Shown here: piece after piece, positions 1-6,518 of the stretch
Layout of the letters: the number at the start of each line of letters is the position of its first letter
Position numbering within the stretch: position 1 is the stretch's first letter
Program-made: the position numbers and the translations under genes
The notes under the pieces: generated by a model
What the model was told of the DNA's origin: nothing
What the model saw: the letters and a program-made list of their open reading frames with translations, nothing else
Databases searched by the model: none
Assembly (NCBI GenBank): GCA_964433645.1
Contig: CAYSSK010000143.1
Coordinates: 1 to 6,568, forward strand
Direction of reading: 5' to 3'
Length of the DNA stretch: 6,568 nucleotides
Source of the DNA: Desulfofustis sp964433645
Lineage (GTDB): Bacteria; Desulfobacterota; Desulfobulbia; Desulfobulbales; Desulfocapsaceae

Positions 1-75
1 CCCTTCGGGCCTGATTCTCCGGCCCGCCGGGCCTTCGCGATGCAGCCTCCGGCAGGACCGACCAGCCCGGGCACA

Positions 76-126
76 CGATTTTCATATAACGTCATGACCG
101 AAGGTCACAACGAACGATGAAAATCG
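76..126. repeat. Three-tier imperfect palindrome centred on base 101
   Basis: Ten-base arms CGATTTTCAT (76-85) and ATGAAAATCG (117-126) are perfectly complementary. Inside them, on exactly the same centre, lie CGT/ACG (90-92 with 110-112) and TGACC-GAA-GGTCA (95-107). Eighteen of 24 symmetric positions pair, separated by symmetric 4x4 and 2x2 internal loops. It could form a long hairpin in RNA or a cruciform in DNA. No T-run follows it on either strand, so it is not a standard intrinsic terminator. It lies 14 bases outside the REP-like repeat at 141-190 and may belong to the same repeat cluster, or to the 3' end of an unseen gene to the left. Function is not known. Confidence 0.6.
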
Positions 127-140
127 GCGCCATGGACGGA

Positions 141-190
141 AGATCCGGTTAATGAAAGTGAGCGGGGGACAGGTTGAAACCTGTCCCCCG
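141..190 (-). repeat. REP-like palindromic repeat, left copy
   Basis: Bases 163-190 form a perfect 13-bp palindrome with a two-base centre: CGGGGGACAGGTT, GA, AACCTGTCCCCCG. Bases 141-162 are a non-palindromic tail. The whole 50 bases recur in inverted orientation at 6519-6568 with 46 of 50 identical. The palindrome begins 12 bases after the U32 gene's stop codon, so on the minus strand the order is stop, hairpin, tail. The GGGGACAGG palindrome type resembles REP sequences mobilised by RAYT (REP-associated tyrosine) transposases; this is from general knowledge and no such transposase is in the window. The hairpin may also protect or end the 3' end of the U32 mRNA, but there is no U-tract. Confidence 0.8.
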
Positions 191-201
191 TTGGTTGAGA
201 T

Positions 202-1497
202 TCAGGCGCTGGCCGCCTCGCCGGGAGCGGGAAGCCGACGCCTCAGCAGCGAGTGCACCGCTATGCCGGGCACCGGCTCGGTCAGCGACAGGTAGACCCG
301 GCTGCCCGGGTTGGCGCGCTGCAGCGGTTGCCACTGCTCGTCGAACAAGGCACTGACCGTCGCCGGGGAATTTCGGCCGTTGCGGTGCATGTATTCAATG
401 CGCTCACCGACGGTGAGCGCATTTCTGGTCTCCACCAGGGGCAGCGGCGCCACCGCCCTGACCACCGCCACCGGCTCGCTCTGCTGGGCGCAGCGAGACG
501 ACTCGTAGAGCATATCGGCACCGCCGGGCGGCTCATCGATAAAATTCATGGTCATATCCCGGGTGCCGATCAGCGCACTCTCGCTCAGCAGCTCGCCGGG
601 CAGCACGATCTCCTCCGGCCGGCGCCAGTCGCCGGCGTCCAGGGTCCGTAAAAAATCGAGCGCCGCCCGGTAGACCCGGACCGCCGAACCGACGTAGAAC
701 AGTGATTTCATCCGCCCCTCGATCTTCAGCGCGTCGACTCCGGCGGCGATCAACTCCGGCAACCGCCCCAGCAGACAGAGGTCCTTGGCGTTGAAGATAT
801 AGGCTCCCCGCTCGTCTTCTTCGATCGGGTACCACTGACCGGGCCGCTGTTCTTCGACCAGCGCGTAACGGTAACGGCACGGCTGAGCACAAAGACCGCG
901 ATTGGCGTCCCGGCCGGTCAGGTAATGCGAGAGCAGGCAGCGCCCGGAATAGGAGATACAGAGCGCGCCGTGCACGAAGACCTCGATCTCGGCGCTGCAG
1001 CGCTGTCTGATCGTCCTGATCTCGGCAAGCGACAACTCCCGCGCCAGATTGATGCGGCGCACGCCCTGGCGCTGCCAGAATTCGGCCGCCGCCGCATTGG
1101 TGACATTGGCCTGGGTGGACAGGTGCAGAGGCACCCGCGGCGCGACCCTGCCGGCCAGCGCGACAATCCCGGGATCGGCCGCGATGACTCCATCGACGCC
1201 GATCTCCTGCAGCAGTCGCAGGTAATCTGGCAACCCGGCAAAATCATCGTTATGGGCGATAATATTGACGGTCACATAGACCGCCACCCCGGCTTCACGG
1301 GCCAACGCGACCGCCTGGCGCAACCCCGCCTCGTCGAAGGTGCCGGCCCGGGCCCGCAGTCCGTAATCGGGTCCGCCAACGTAGATGGCATCGGCACCGT
1401 AATGGATGGCCGTGACCAATTTTTCCAGGCTGCCGGCCGGCGCCAGCAATTCCGGCAGCTGCGGCGGGCCCGCTTTCTTGCTTTGTTTTTCTGTCAT
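202..1497 (-). CDS. U32 peptidase-family protein, probable tRNA wobble-uridine hydroxylation factor (TrhP/YegQ-like)
   Basis: A 431-residue protein with the U32 family signature at about 172-190: EVFVHGALC, then SGRCLLS. The N-terminal half (PELLAPAGS at 15-23, then GADAIYVGG) is the TIM-barrel-like U32 domain. The region after about 300 matches the U32 C-terminal domain. Cysteines 180, 187, 203 and 241 have nearly the spacing of the Fe-S ligands of UbiU, and C207 is an extra one. Length and two-domain form fit E. coli YegQ/TrhP, which with relatives is known to start 5-hydroxyuridine formation at tRNA position 34 using prephenate. Shorter UbiU/UbiV and longer RlhA fit less well. The older name 'collagenase/protease' is probably wrong for this subgroup. 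ATG 1497 was chosen because the 32 extra residues from ATG 1593 look non-conserved; neither start has a clear Shine-Dalgarno. It is divergent from mnmA, which also acts on U34. The exact substrate is inferred. Confidence 0.85.
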   Translation of the reverse strand: MTEKQSKKAGPPQLPELLAPAGSLEKLVTAIHYGADAIYVGGPDYGLRARAGTFDEAGLRQAVALAREAGVAVYVTVNIIAHNDDFAGLPDYLRLLQEIGVDGVIAADPGIVALAGRVAPRVPLHLSTQANVTNAAAAEFWQRQGVRRINLARELSLAEIRTIRQRCSAEIEVFVHGALCISYSGRCLLSHYLTGRDANRGLCAQPCRYRYALVEEQRPGQWYPIEEDERGAYIFNAKDLCLLGRLPELIAAGVDALKIEGRMKSLFYVGSAVRVYRAALDFLRTLDAGDWRRPEEIVLPGELLSESALIGTRDMTMNFIDEPPGGADMLYESSRCAQQSEPVAVVRAVAPLPLVETRNALTVGERIEYMHRNGRNSPATVSALFDEQWQPLQRANPGSRVYLSLTEPVPGIAVHSLLRRRLPAPGEAASA

Positions 1498-1695
1498 GCT
1501 GCAGTAAGGTATGGGTTGATGCGTCCTTGTTTCTACACCATCGGTACGTCGATCGGCAAGGCGTATCGCGACCATCGGCCACAAGATCCACATAATCCAC
1601 CGTTCCCCGCAAATGATTAACGCTCCCGCATGTCAGCCGCCCCCCTCCGGTCTGTATCCGCTGCTACCACGGCGGCACCGGCACAGCACCGCGCC
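1498..1695. other. Divergent spacer between the U32 gene and mnmA
   Basis: Both outward-facing genes must have their promoters here or further upstream, because no gene lies between them. I scanned both strands for TTGACA/TATAAT-type pairs with 16-18 base spacing and found nothing convincing. The best minus-strand pair, TTGCCG and TGTAGA, is weak. The core ATCGG recurs three times (1540, 1552 and 1574), twice as ACCATCGG, which may be chance in GC-rich DNA. Upstream ATG codons exist for both genes (1593 minus, 1630 plus), so real leaders could be shorter than shown. Confidence 0.4.
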
Positions 1696-2763
1696 ATGAA
1701 CGGGACGGTGATCGGTATCGCCATGAGCGGCGGCGTCGATTCCACCGCCGCCGCGCTGCTGCTGCGCCGGGAACACCGGGTCCGCGGCTATCTGATGAAC
1801 ATCGGCCAGCCGGATTTTACCCGGCAGCACGAGCAGGCCGCGACGATCGCCCGGCGGCTGGCCATCGATCTGCACGTCGTCGATCTACGGCAGGAGTTCA
1901 CCCGGCTCGTGCTCGATTACTTTTCCGCAACCTATCATGCCGGCATGACCCCGAACCCGTGCATGGTCTGCAACCACAGGGTCAAGTTCGGGCTGTTCAT
2001 GGACCATATCCGGGCCGACGGCTGCGCCGTCATGGCCACCGGACATTACGCCCGGACCACCCGGGTCGATGGGAAAATCGCTCTGCTGCGCGCCCTGGAC
2101 CAGACCAAGGACCAGTCCTACTTCCTGGCCCGGCTGCGGCCTGAGCAACTGGAGCAGACCCGATTTCCGCTCGGCTCGATGACCAAGGAGGACACCTACC
2201 ATTTTGTCGAGCAGCACGGTTTTCAAAACTTTCGCGGGAATGAAAGCCAGGACGTCTGCTTTCTCCACGACACGACCATCGCCGAGCACCTGGCCGCCAC
2301 CACCACACAACCGGCCCGGCCCGGCCCGATCGTCAACCGGGCGGGCGAGCGAATCGGCAGCCATCACGGCCTGCTGCACTATACCATCGGCCAGCGGCGG
2401 GGCATCGGTCTGCCGGACCAGTCGCCGTGGTACGTGACGGCCATCGAGCCGACGACCAACACGCTGGTGGTCGGCAAGGCCGAAGACCTGCTGCGGACCA
2501 GGCTCCTGGCCCGCCGCGCGAATTGGCTGAGCGACTCGCCGCCGCGCACGGGACAACGCTTTCTGGTCCGGATCCGCTCCACCCATCGGGGCAGTGACGG
2601 TGTTATCGAGGGCATCGACGGCGACTCGTTGGCGCTGCGCTTCAGCGAGCCGCAGCGGGCCGTGGCCCCCGGCCAGTTCGCGGTATTGTACGATAACGAG
2701 CGGGTCATCGGCTCCGGAGAAATCTGCCCGCGGGAACCGGCCCGCTCCGTACCGGTCAAATGA
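1696..2763 (+). CDS. mnmA: tRNA-specific 2-thiouridylase MnmA
   Basis: Catalyses ATP-dependent 2-thiolation of wobble U34 in tRNA-Lys, -Glu and -Gln in the cytoplasm, using sulfur relayed from a cysteine desulfurase. From this start the protein has 355 residues, usual for the family. The PP-loop SGGVDS is at 11-16, the first catalytic cysteine is C92 in NPCMVCNHRVKFG, and the second is C188 in ESQDVCFL. The family block HYTIGQRRGIGLP follows at about 228-240, and the C-terminal beta-barrel ends with APGQFAVLYD. An in-frame ATG at 1630 would add 22 Ala-rich residues with less typical codons. I prefer 1696 because family members reach the PP-loop within about 10-15 residues, but neither start has a Shine-Dalgarno. 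The stop overlaps the mtaB start (ATGA, 2760-2763), indicating coupled translation. All key residues are present. Confidence 0.95.
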   Translation: MNGTVIGIAMSGGVDSTAAALLLRREHRVRGYLMNIGQPDFTRQHEQAATIARRLAIDLHVVDLRQEFTRLVLDYFSATYHAGMTPNPCMVCNHRVKFGLFMDHIRADGCAVMATGHYARTTRVDGKIALLRALDQTKDQSYFLARLRPEQLEQTRFPLGSMTKEDTYHFVEQHGFQNFRGNESQDVCFLHDTTIAEHLAATTTQPARPGPIVNRAGERIGSHHGLLHYTIGQRRGIGLPDQSPWYVTAIEPTTNTLVVGKAEDLLRTRLLARRANWLSDSPPRTGQRFLVRIRSTHRGSDGVIEGIDGDSLALRFSEPQRAVAPGQFAVLYDNERVIGSGEICPREPARSVPVK

Positions 2764-4082
2764 AACGAGTCCATTTCCATACCCTGGGCTGCAAGGTCAA
2801 TCAATTCGAGACCGCCTCCTTTGCCAGCGACTTTGTCGCCGGCGGCTTCACGGTGGTCGACGACCCGACCCGCGCCGACGTGATCGTCATCAACACCTGC
2901 GCGGTAACCGCCAAGGCAAGCGCCCAGTCGCGCCGCGATCTCGGCCGTCTGGCCCGCACCAATCGGCGGGCACTGTTCGTCGTGACCGGCTGCCAGGCCC
3001 AACTCGGCGCCGCCGAGCTGCGCCGGCTGCCCGACCTGGAGGCGGACCGGTTACTGCTGATCGGCAACGACGCCAAGGATTCGCTTCTGTCCCGGGTTGT
3101 CCGGCGGGGCCGGCTCCCGGCTGAACCACGACTGGCCGACATGAACGAGGCCCGGACCATCAGCCGGCTGACTGTCGGCCAGTTCACCGGTCGAACCCGT
3201 GCCTTTCTCAGGGTCCAAGACGGCTGCGACAATTACTGCAGCTATTGCATCGTGCCCTTTACCCGCGGGCGCAGCCGCAGCCTGCCGCTTGACGAGGTGC
3301 TCGCCCAGACCGGCAGCTACGCGGCCCACGGTCACCGCGAGATCGTCGTCACCGGTATCCATGTCGGTCAATACGGCGCCGATCTCGGCTCCGGCTCCGA
3401 CATCACGGCCTTGATGTCCACCCTCTGCGAGCGATTCCCCCGGCTCAGGTTCCGTCTCTCGTCGATCGAGCCGACGGAAATCACCACGAGTTTATTGACG
3501 CTTATGCAACAACGGGATAATTTTATGCCGCACCTGCACATTCCACTGCAAAGCGGCGACAACCAGATCCTGGCACGAATGAACCGGGGCTATAGTCGGG
3601 AACAGTTCATCGAGAAACTGACTCTCTGTCGGCAGATCGTCCCGGATGCCGCTATCGGCATCGACGTGCTGGTCGGCTTTCCCGGCGAGCAGGAAACCCA
3701 CTTCAACAACACCATGGCCGTGCTTGAACAGACCGATTGCTCCTACCTGCATGCCTTTCCCTTCTCGCCGCGACCGGGTACGCGGGCAGCCGGCTTTACC
3801 GGTCACCTCGAACAAGCTCACAAGCAGCAGCGGATACGACAGGTCCGGGCCTTCGGCGAGCAGCGGAAGAGCTCGTTCCACCACCGTTTTCTCGGATCCC
3901 GCCGCAGCGCCGTGATCGAAGCCGAACGGGACCGGCAGGGGCTGCTGCGCGGCTATACCGACAACTATATCGCCATCCACCTGGCGGGAGACGATGCGCT
4001 GATCAATACCGTCGCCACCGTCGAGTTGACAGCATTGTCGAAAGACGGCGCCACCGCCCACCTCTGCGAGAGCATGACATGA
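2760..4082 (+). CDS. mtaB: tRNA t6A37 methylthiotransferase MtaB (radical SAM)
   Basis: Converts t6A37 to ms2t6A37 in ANN-decoding tRNAs such as tRNA-Lys, stabilising codon pairing. The 440 residues show the three methylthiotransferase parts in order. The N-terminal UPF0004 domain has auxiliary-cluster cysteines C11, C47 and C78. The radical SAM core has C156, C160 and C163 in GCDNYCSYC. A C-terminal TRAM-like RNA-binding region spans about 380-436. The opening TLGCKVNQFE is the MtaB/YqeV form, unlike TFGCQMN of MiaB, and RimO is excluded for the same reason. Radical SAM landmarks SSIEPTE, HIPLQSGDNQIL and DVLVGFPGE are intact. It starts inside the mnmA stop codon and its own stop overlaps the cinA start, so it is the middle gene of a coupled trio. 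With MnmA it modifies two positions of the same anticodon loop. Confidence 0.94.
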   Translation: MKRVHFHTLGCKVNQFETASFASDFVAGGFTVVDDPTRADVIVINTCAVTAKASAQSRRDLGRLARTNRRALFVVTGCQAQLGAAELRRLPDLEADRLLLIGNDAKDSLLSRVVRRGRLPAEPRLADMNEARTISRLTVGQFTGRTRAFLRVQDGCDNYCSYCIVPFTRGRSRSLPLDEVLAQTGSYAAHGHREIVVTGIHVGQYGADLGSGSDITALMSTLCERFPRLRFRLSSIEPTEITTSLLTLMQQRDNFMPHLHIPLQSGDNQILARMNRGYSREQFIEKLTLCRQIVPDAAIGIDVLVGFPGEQETHFNNTMAVLEQTDCSYLHAFPFSPRPGTRAAGFTGHLEQAHKQQRIRQVRAFGEQRKSSFHHRFLGSRRSAVIEAERDRQGLLRGYTDNYIAIHLAGDDALINTVATVELTALSKDGATAHLCESMT

Positions 4083-5353
4083 TCGGTGAAATCATTGCCA
4101 TCGGCGACGAACTGACGTCCGGCAGAATCCTTAACACCACCAGTGGTTATGCGGCCCGCAAGCTGTTCGAAGCGGGGCACACCATCCACGCGATCAACAC
4201 CATCGGCGACGAGCCGGCGCAGATCGGTGAAGCAGTGCTGCAGGCAATCTCCCGGACCGATTTCATCATCGTCACCGGCGGACTCGGCTCCACCGATGAC
4301 GATCTGACCAACGAGGCGGTTTCCCGGGCATTGGACCGACCGACCATGCCCAACCTGGACATTCTCGCTCAAATCCGAACGCATCTGCACAGGCTCAGCG
4401 CCGCCCCCGACGATCTGCTGGAAAAACTCGCCTGGCTGCCGAGCGGCGCCGAAGCCTTCGACCCCTCCGCAGCCATCGCCGGCTACCTGCTCGTGCACAA
4501 CGATACACCGATCTTCTTTCTGCCCGGCGTACCCGAAGAGATGATCGACCTGCTCAACCGGATCGTGCTGCCGAAACTGGCCGCCTGGCAACCGGAGAGC
4601 GGTCTGGTGAACTGTCAGCGGATATATAAGATCTTCGGCATCGGCGAGTCGGAGGTCAACCGCCGCATCAATACGCTGAGCCTGCCACCGTCGATCCAGA
4701 TCGGCTATTACCCGGTTTTCCCCGATGTTCATCTCAGTGTGCTGATCCGGGCAAACGAGCAGGACACATCGAGCACCTTGTTCGAAACAGCCTGCCGCCA
4801 GGTCGAAACCACACTCGGCAGCGCCGTCTATGGCCGGGACAACGACGAACTGGAGATTGTCGTCGGCGCCCTGCTCAAAGCAAGCAAACGGTGGCTGGCC
4901 ACCGCCGAGTCGTGCAGCGGCGGCCTGCTCGCCCATCGCGTCACCCGGGTACCCGGCAGTTCGAGCTATTTCGTCGGCGGCGCCGTCACCTATGCCAACC
5001 GCCTCAAGTCTGACCTGCTCGGGGTCGACCCGGAACTGATCGAGCGGTGCGGCGCCGTCAGCAGCGACGTAGCCGCCGCGATGGCCGGCGGCATCAGGGA
5101 GCGCTGCCGCACCGATATCGGCATCGGCATCACCGGCATTGCCGGCCCGGACGGCGGCAGCGACGCCAAACCGGTCGGCACCGTTTTTATCGGAGTCGCC
5201 GATGCTACCGGCTGCCGGGTCACCGATCACCGTTTCAGCGGTGACCGGCACCGCATCCAGACCCTGGCCGCTCATACCGGCCTGAACCTGCTTCGGCTCC
5301 TCCTGCAGGGGGAGACCAAACGAGAAACGGGGACAGCCGCCGATCACCCTTGA
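4079..5353 (+). CDS. cinA: CinA, two-domain nicotinamide-nucleotide amidohydrolase / ADP-ribose pyrophosphatase
   Basis: A 424-residue full-length CinA. Residues 1-170 are the COG1058/MoCF-like domain (MIGEIIAIGDELTSG, then VTGGLGSTDDDLTNEA), linked in the family to ADP-ribose pyrophosphatase activity. Residues 255-415 are the PncC-type amidase that turns nicotinamide mononucleotide into nicotinate mononucleotide in pyridine nucleotide recycling. It shows ESCSGG at 277-282 with candidate catalytic S278, Y305 and K310 in VTYANRLK, and GITGIAGPDGG. The usual family GLGPT reads GLGST here (S71). ATG 4079 overlaps the mtaB stop and begins exactly at the conserved N-terminus; the reading frame stays open upstream but that part runs through mtaB. 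cinA next to recA is a common arrangement, known to be co-transcribed in streptococci. The last 14 residues are a polar tail whose DNA resembles a degraded repeat. Confidence 0.95.
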   Translation: MIGEIIAIGDELTSGRILNTTSGYAARKLFEAGHTIHAINTIGDEPAQIGEAVLQAISRTDFIIVTGGLGSTDDDLTNEAVSRALDRPTMPNLDILAQIRTHLHRLSAAPDDLLEKLAWLPSGAEAFDPSAAIAGYLLVHNDTPIFFLPGVPEEMIDLLNRIVLPKLAAWQPESGLVNCQRIYKIFGIGESEVNRRINTLSLPPSIQIGYYPVFPDVHLSVLIRANEQDTSSTLFETACRQVETTLGSAVYGRDNDELEIVVGALLKASKRWLATAESCSGGLLAHRVTRVPGSSSYFVGGAVTYANRLKSDLLGVDPELIERCGAVSSDVAAAMAGGIRERCRTDIGIGITGIAGPDGGSDAKPVGTVFIGVADATGCRVTDHRFSGDRHRIQTLAAHTGLNLLRLLLQGETKRETGTAADHP

Positions 5354-5378
5354 TGTTTGCCTCACTTCCTTTTATGCT
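5350..5378 (+). promoter_or_regulatory. Candidate sigma70-type promoter of recA
   Basis: TTGATG (5350-5355) and TATGCT (5373-5378) are separated by exactly 17 bases. Each matches four of six positions of the TTGACA/TATAAT consensus, including the strongest ones of the -35. Transcription would start near 5385, leaving a leader of about 50 bases before the recA ATG. The -35 box overlaps the cinA stop codon, so recA could be made both from this promoter and by read-through from the mnmA-mtaB-cinA operon. Sequence-only prediction. Confidence 0.5.
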
Positions 5379-5384
5379 AGGAAG
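5365..5384. promoter_or_regulatory. Inverted repeat over the recA -10 box, possible operator
   Basis: CTTCCT (5365-5370) and AGGAAG (5379-5384) form a perfect 6-8-6 inverted repeat whose spacer contains most of the putative -10 box TATGCT. A dimeric repressor bound here would block RNA polymerase, as LexA does at recA in many bacteria. The sequence is not the E. coli-type CTGT-N8-ACAG box, but LexA boxes differ between phyla, so a lineage-specific box is possible. As an RNA hairpin it is weak, and the T-rich run starts about 10 bases too late for a normal terminator of cinA. Confidence 0.35.
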
Positions 5385-5425
5385 CCGACACAGAATTTTT
5401 TCTTTTGAAATCAACTCTTGGACAC

Positions 5426-5431
5426 GAGGAG
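5426..5431 (+). promoter_or_regulatory. Shine-Dalgarno that fixes the recA start
   Basis: GAGGAG lies six bases before ATG 5438 and decides in favour of that codon over the in-frame ATG at 5405, which has only a T-rich stretch before it. It is the only strong ribosome binding site in the window. Confidence 0.85.
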
Positions 5432-5437
5432 CAATCG

Positions 5438-6472
5438 ATGTCAGCGGACAATAAAAACAAAATGAGCAGCGTTGACAGCGCACTGAGTCAGATCCAGCGG
5501 CAATACGGCAAAGGGTCGATCATGCGCCTGGGATCCCGGGAAACCGAAAACATCCCCGCCGTACCGACCGGTTCGCTGAGCCTGGACATCGCCCTCGGGG
5601 TCGGCGGTCTGCCGCGGGGCAGAATCACCGAGATTTACGGCCCGGAATCAAGCGGCAAGACCACGTTGGCCCTGCACGGTATCGCCGAGGTACAGAAACG
5701 GGGCGGTACCGCGGCCTTCATCGATGCCGAGCACGCCCTTGATACCAACTACGCCCAACGGCTCGGCGTGGATATCGACAATCTGCTCGTCTCACAGCCG
5801 GATTACGGCGAGCAGGCCCTGGAGATCGCCGAGATTCTGATCCGCTCCAACGGTGTCGATATTATCGTCATCGACTCGGTGGCCGCCCTGGTACCCCGGG
5901 CCGAGATCGACGGCAACGTCGGCGACGCCCACGTCGGGTTGCAGGCGCGGCTGATGTCACAAGCGATGCGAAAATTCACCGGCGTGCTCAACCGCAGCCA
6001 TTGCATCCTCGTCTTCATCAACCAGATCAGGATGAAAATCGGGGTCATGTTCGGCAATCCGGAAACGACCACCGGCGGCAATGCGCTGAAATTCTATTCC
6101 TCACTGCGCCTGGATATCAGGCGGGTCAGCCAGATCAAGGACGGCCAGGAAGTGATCGGCAACCGCACCAAGGTCAAGGTGGTCAAGAACAAGGTCGCCC
6201 CACCCTTCAAGAGCTGCGAATTCGATATCATCTACGGTGAGGGGATCTCCCGGGCCGGCGATATTCTCGATCTGGCCGTGGAGCAGGAGATCGTCGACAA
6301 GAGCGGCGCCTGGTACTCTTATCTCGACGAGCGGATCGGCCAGGGCCGGGAAAACGCCAAGCAATTCCTTACCGACCATCCGGAGATGCTCCGGGAGATC
6401 GAGAACAAGGTCCGGCTCGGCTATGGCCTGACCATCAACGAAGACACCGTGGAAGCCAAACTCGCTCAATGA
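5438..6472 (+). CDS. recA: Recombinase RecA
   Basis: The central strand-exchange protein of homologous recombination; it also activates LexA self-cleavage in the SOS response where LexA is present. The 344 residues are full length and highly conserved. The Walker A motif GPESSGKTT is at 68-76 and the catalytic glutamate E98 in DAEHALD. The Walker B strand DIIVIDS lies at 141-147 and loop L1 around EIDGNVGDAHVG at 156-167. INQIRMKIGVMFGNPETTTGG (about 194-214) leads through loop L2. The C-terminal domain ends in NEDTVEAKLAQ, so the long acidic tail of E. coli RecA is largely missing, as in many bacteria. No intein or frameshift is present. The gene has its own candidate promoter and Shine-Dalgarno, 84 bases after cinA, and a REP-like hairpin follows about 50 bases after its stop. 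No recX is seen before the window ends. Confidence 0.99.
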   Translation: MSADNKNKMSSVDSALSQIQRQYGKGSIMRLGSRETENIPAVPTGSLSLDIALGVGGLPRGRITEIYGPESSGKTTLALHGIAEVQKRGGTAAFIDAEHALDTNYAQRLGVDIDNLLVSQPDYGEQALEIAEILIRSNGVDIIVIDSVAALVPRAEIDGNVGDAHVGLQARLMSQAMRKFTGVLNRSHCILVFINQIRMKIGVMFGNPETTTGGNALKFYSSLRLDIRRVSQIKDGQEVIGNRTKVKVVKNKVAPPFKSCEFDIIYGEGISRAGDILDLAVEQEIVDKSGAWYSYLDERIGQGRENAKQFLTDHPEMLREIENKVRLGYGLTINEDTVEAKLAQ

Positions 6473-6518
6473 CACGGGTCGGCTGTTGAGGGCTTGCGGT
6501 GGGTATTTATTTGAAATC

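Noticed and set aside
7..33. GGGCC / GGCCC / GGGCC set that could form alternative hairpins
   Set aside because: Short, very GC-rich arms are expected by chance here; no T-run or gene gives it a role.
1..85. Possible minus-strand gene beginning MKIVCPGW and leaving the window to the left
   Set aside because: The start resembles zinc-ribbon openings, but the expected second cysteine is tryptophan, there is no Shine-Dalgarno, and the ATG lies inside the palindrome arm.
1..120. Possible 3' end of a plus-strand gene entering from the left (open to TGA at 118-120, or to TGA at 95-97 in the next frame)
   Set aside because: About 30-40 residues rich in Pro, Arg and Gly with no recognisable motif, running into the nested palindrome; coding cannot be supported.
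1537..1578. Direct repeat ACCATCGG twice, with a further ATCGG between, in the divergent spacer
   Set aside because: The words are short, irregularly spaced and common in GC-rich DNA; no promoter was found that they could regulate.
925..1620. Plus-strand open frame of 231 codons opposite the U32 gene
   Set aside because: It is antisense to conserved U32 motifs and has no family resemblance.
1885..2586. Minus-strand open frame of 233 codons opposite mnmA
   Set aside because: It is the shadow of mnmA, whose catalytic motifs are intact on the other strand.
3965..5365. Open frame of 466 codons on the minus strand opposite mtaB and cinA
   Set aside because: It lies antisense to clearly conserved cinA and shows no recognisable domain; it is a by-product of GC-rich codon use.
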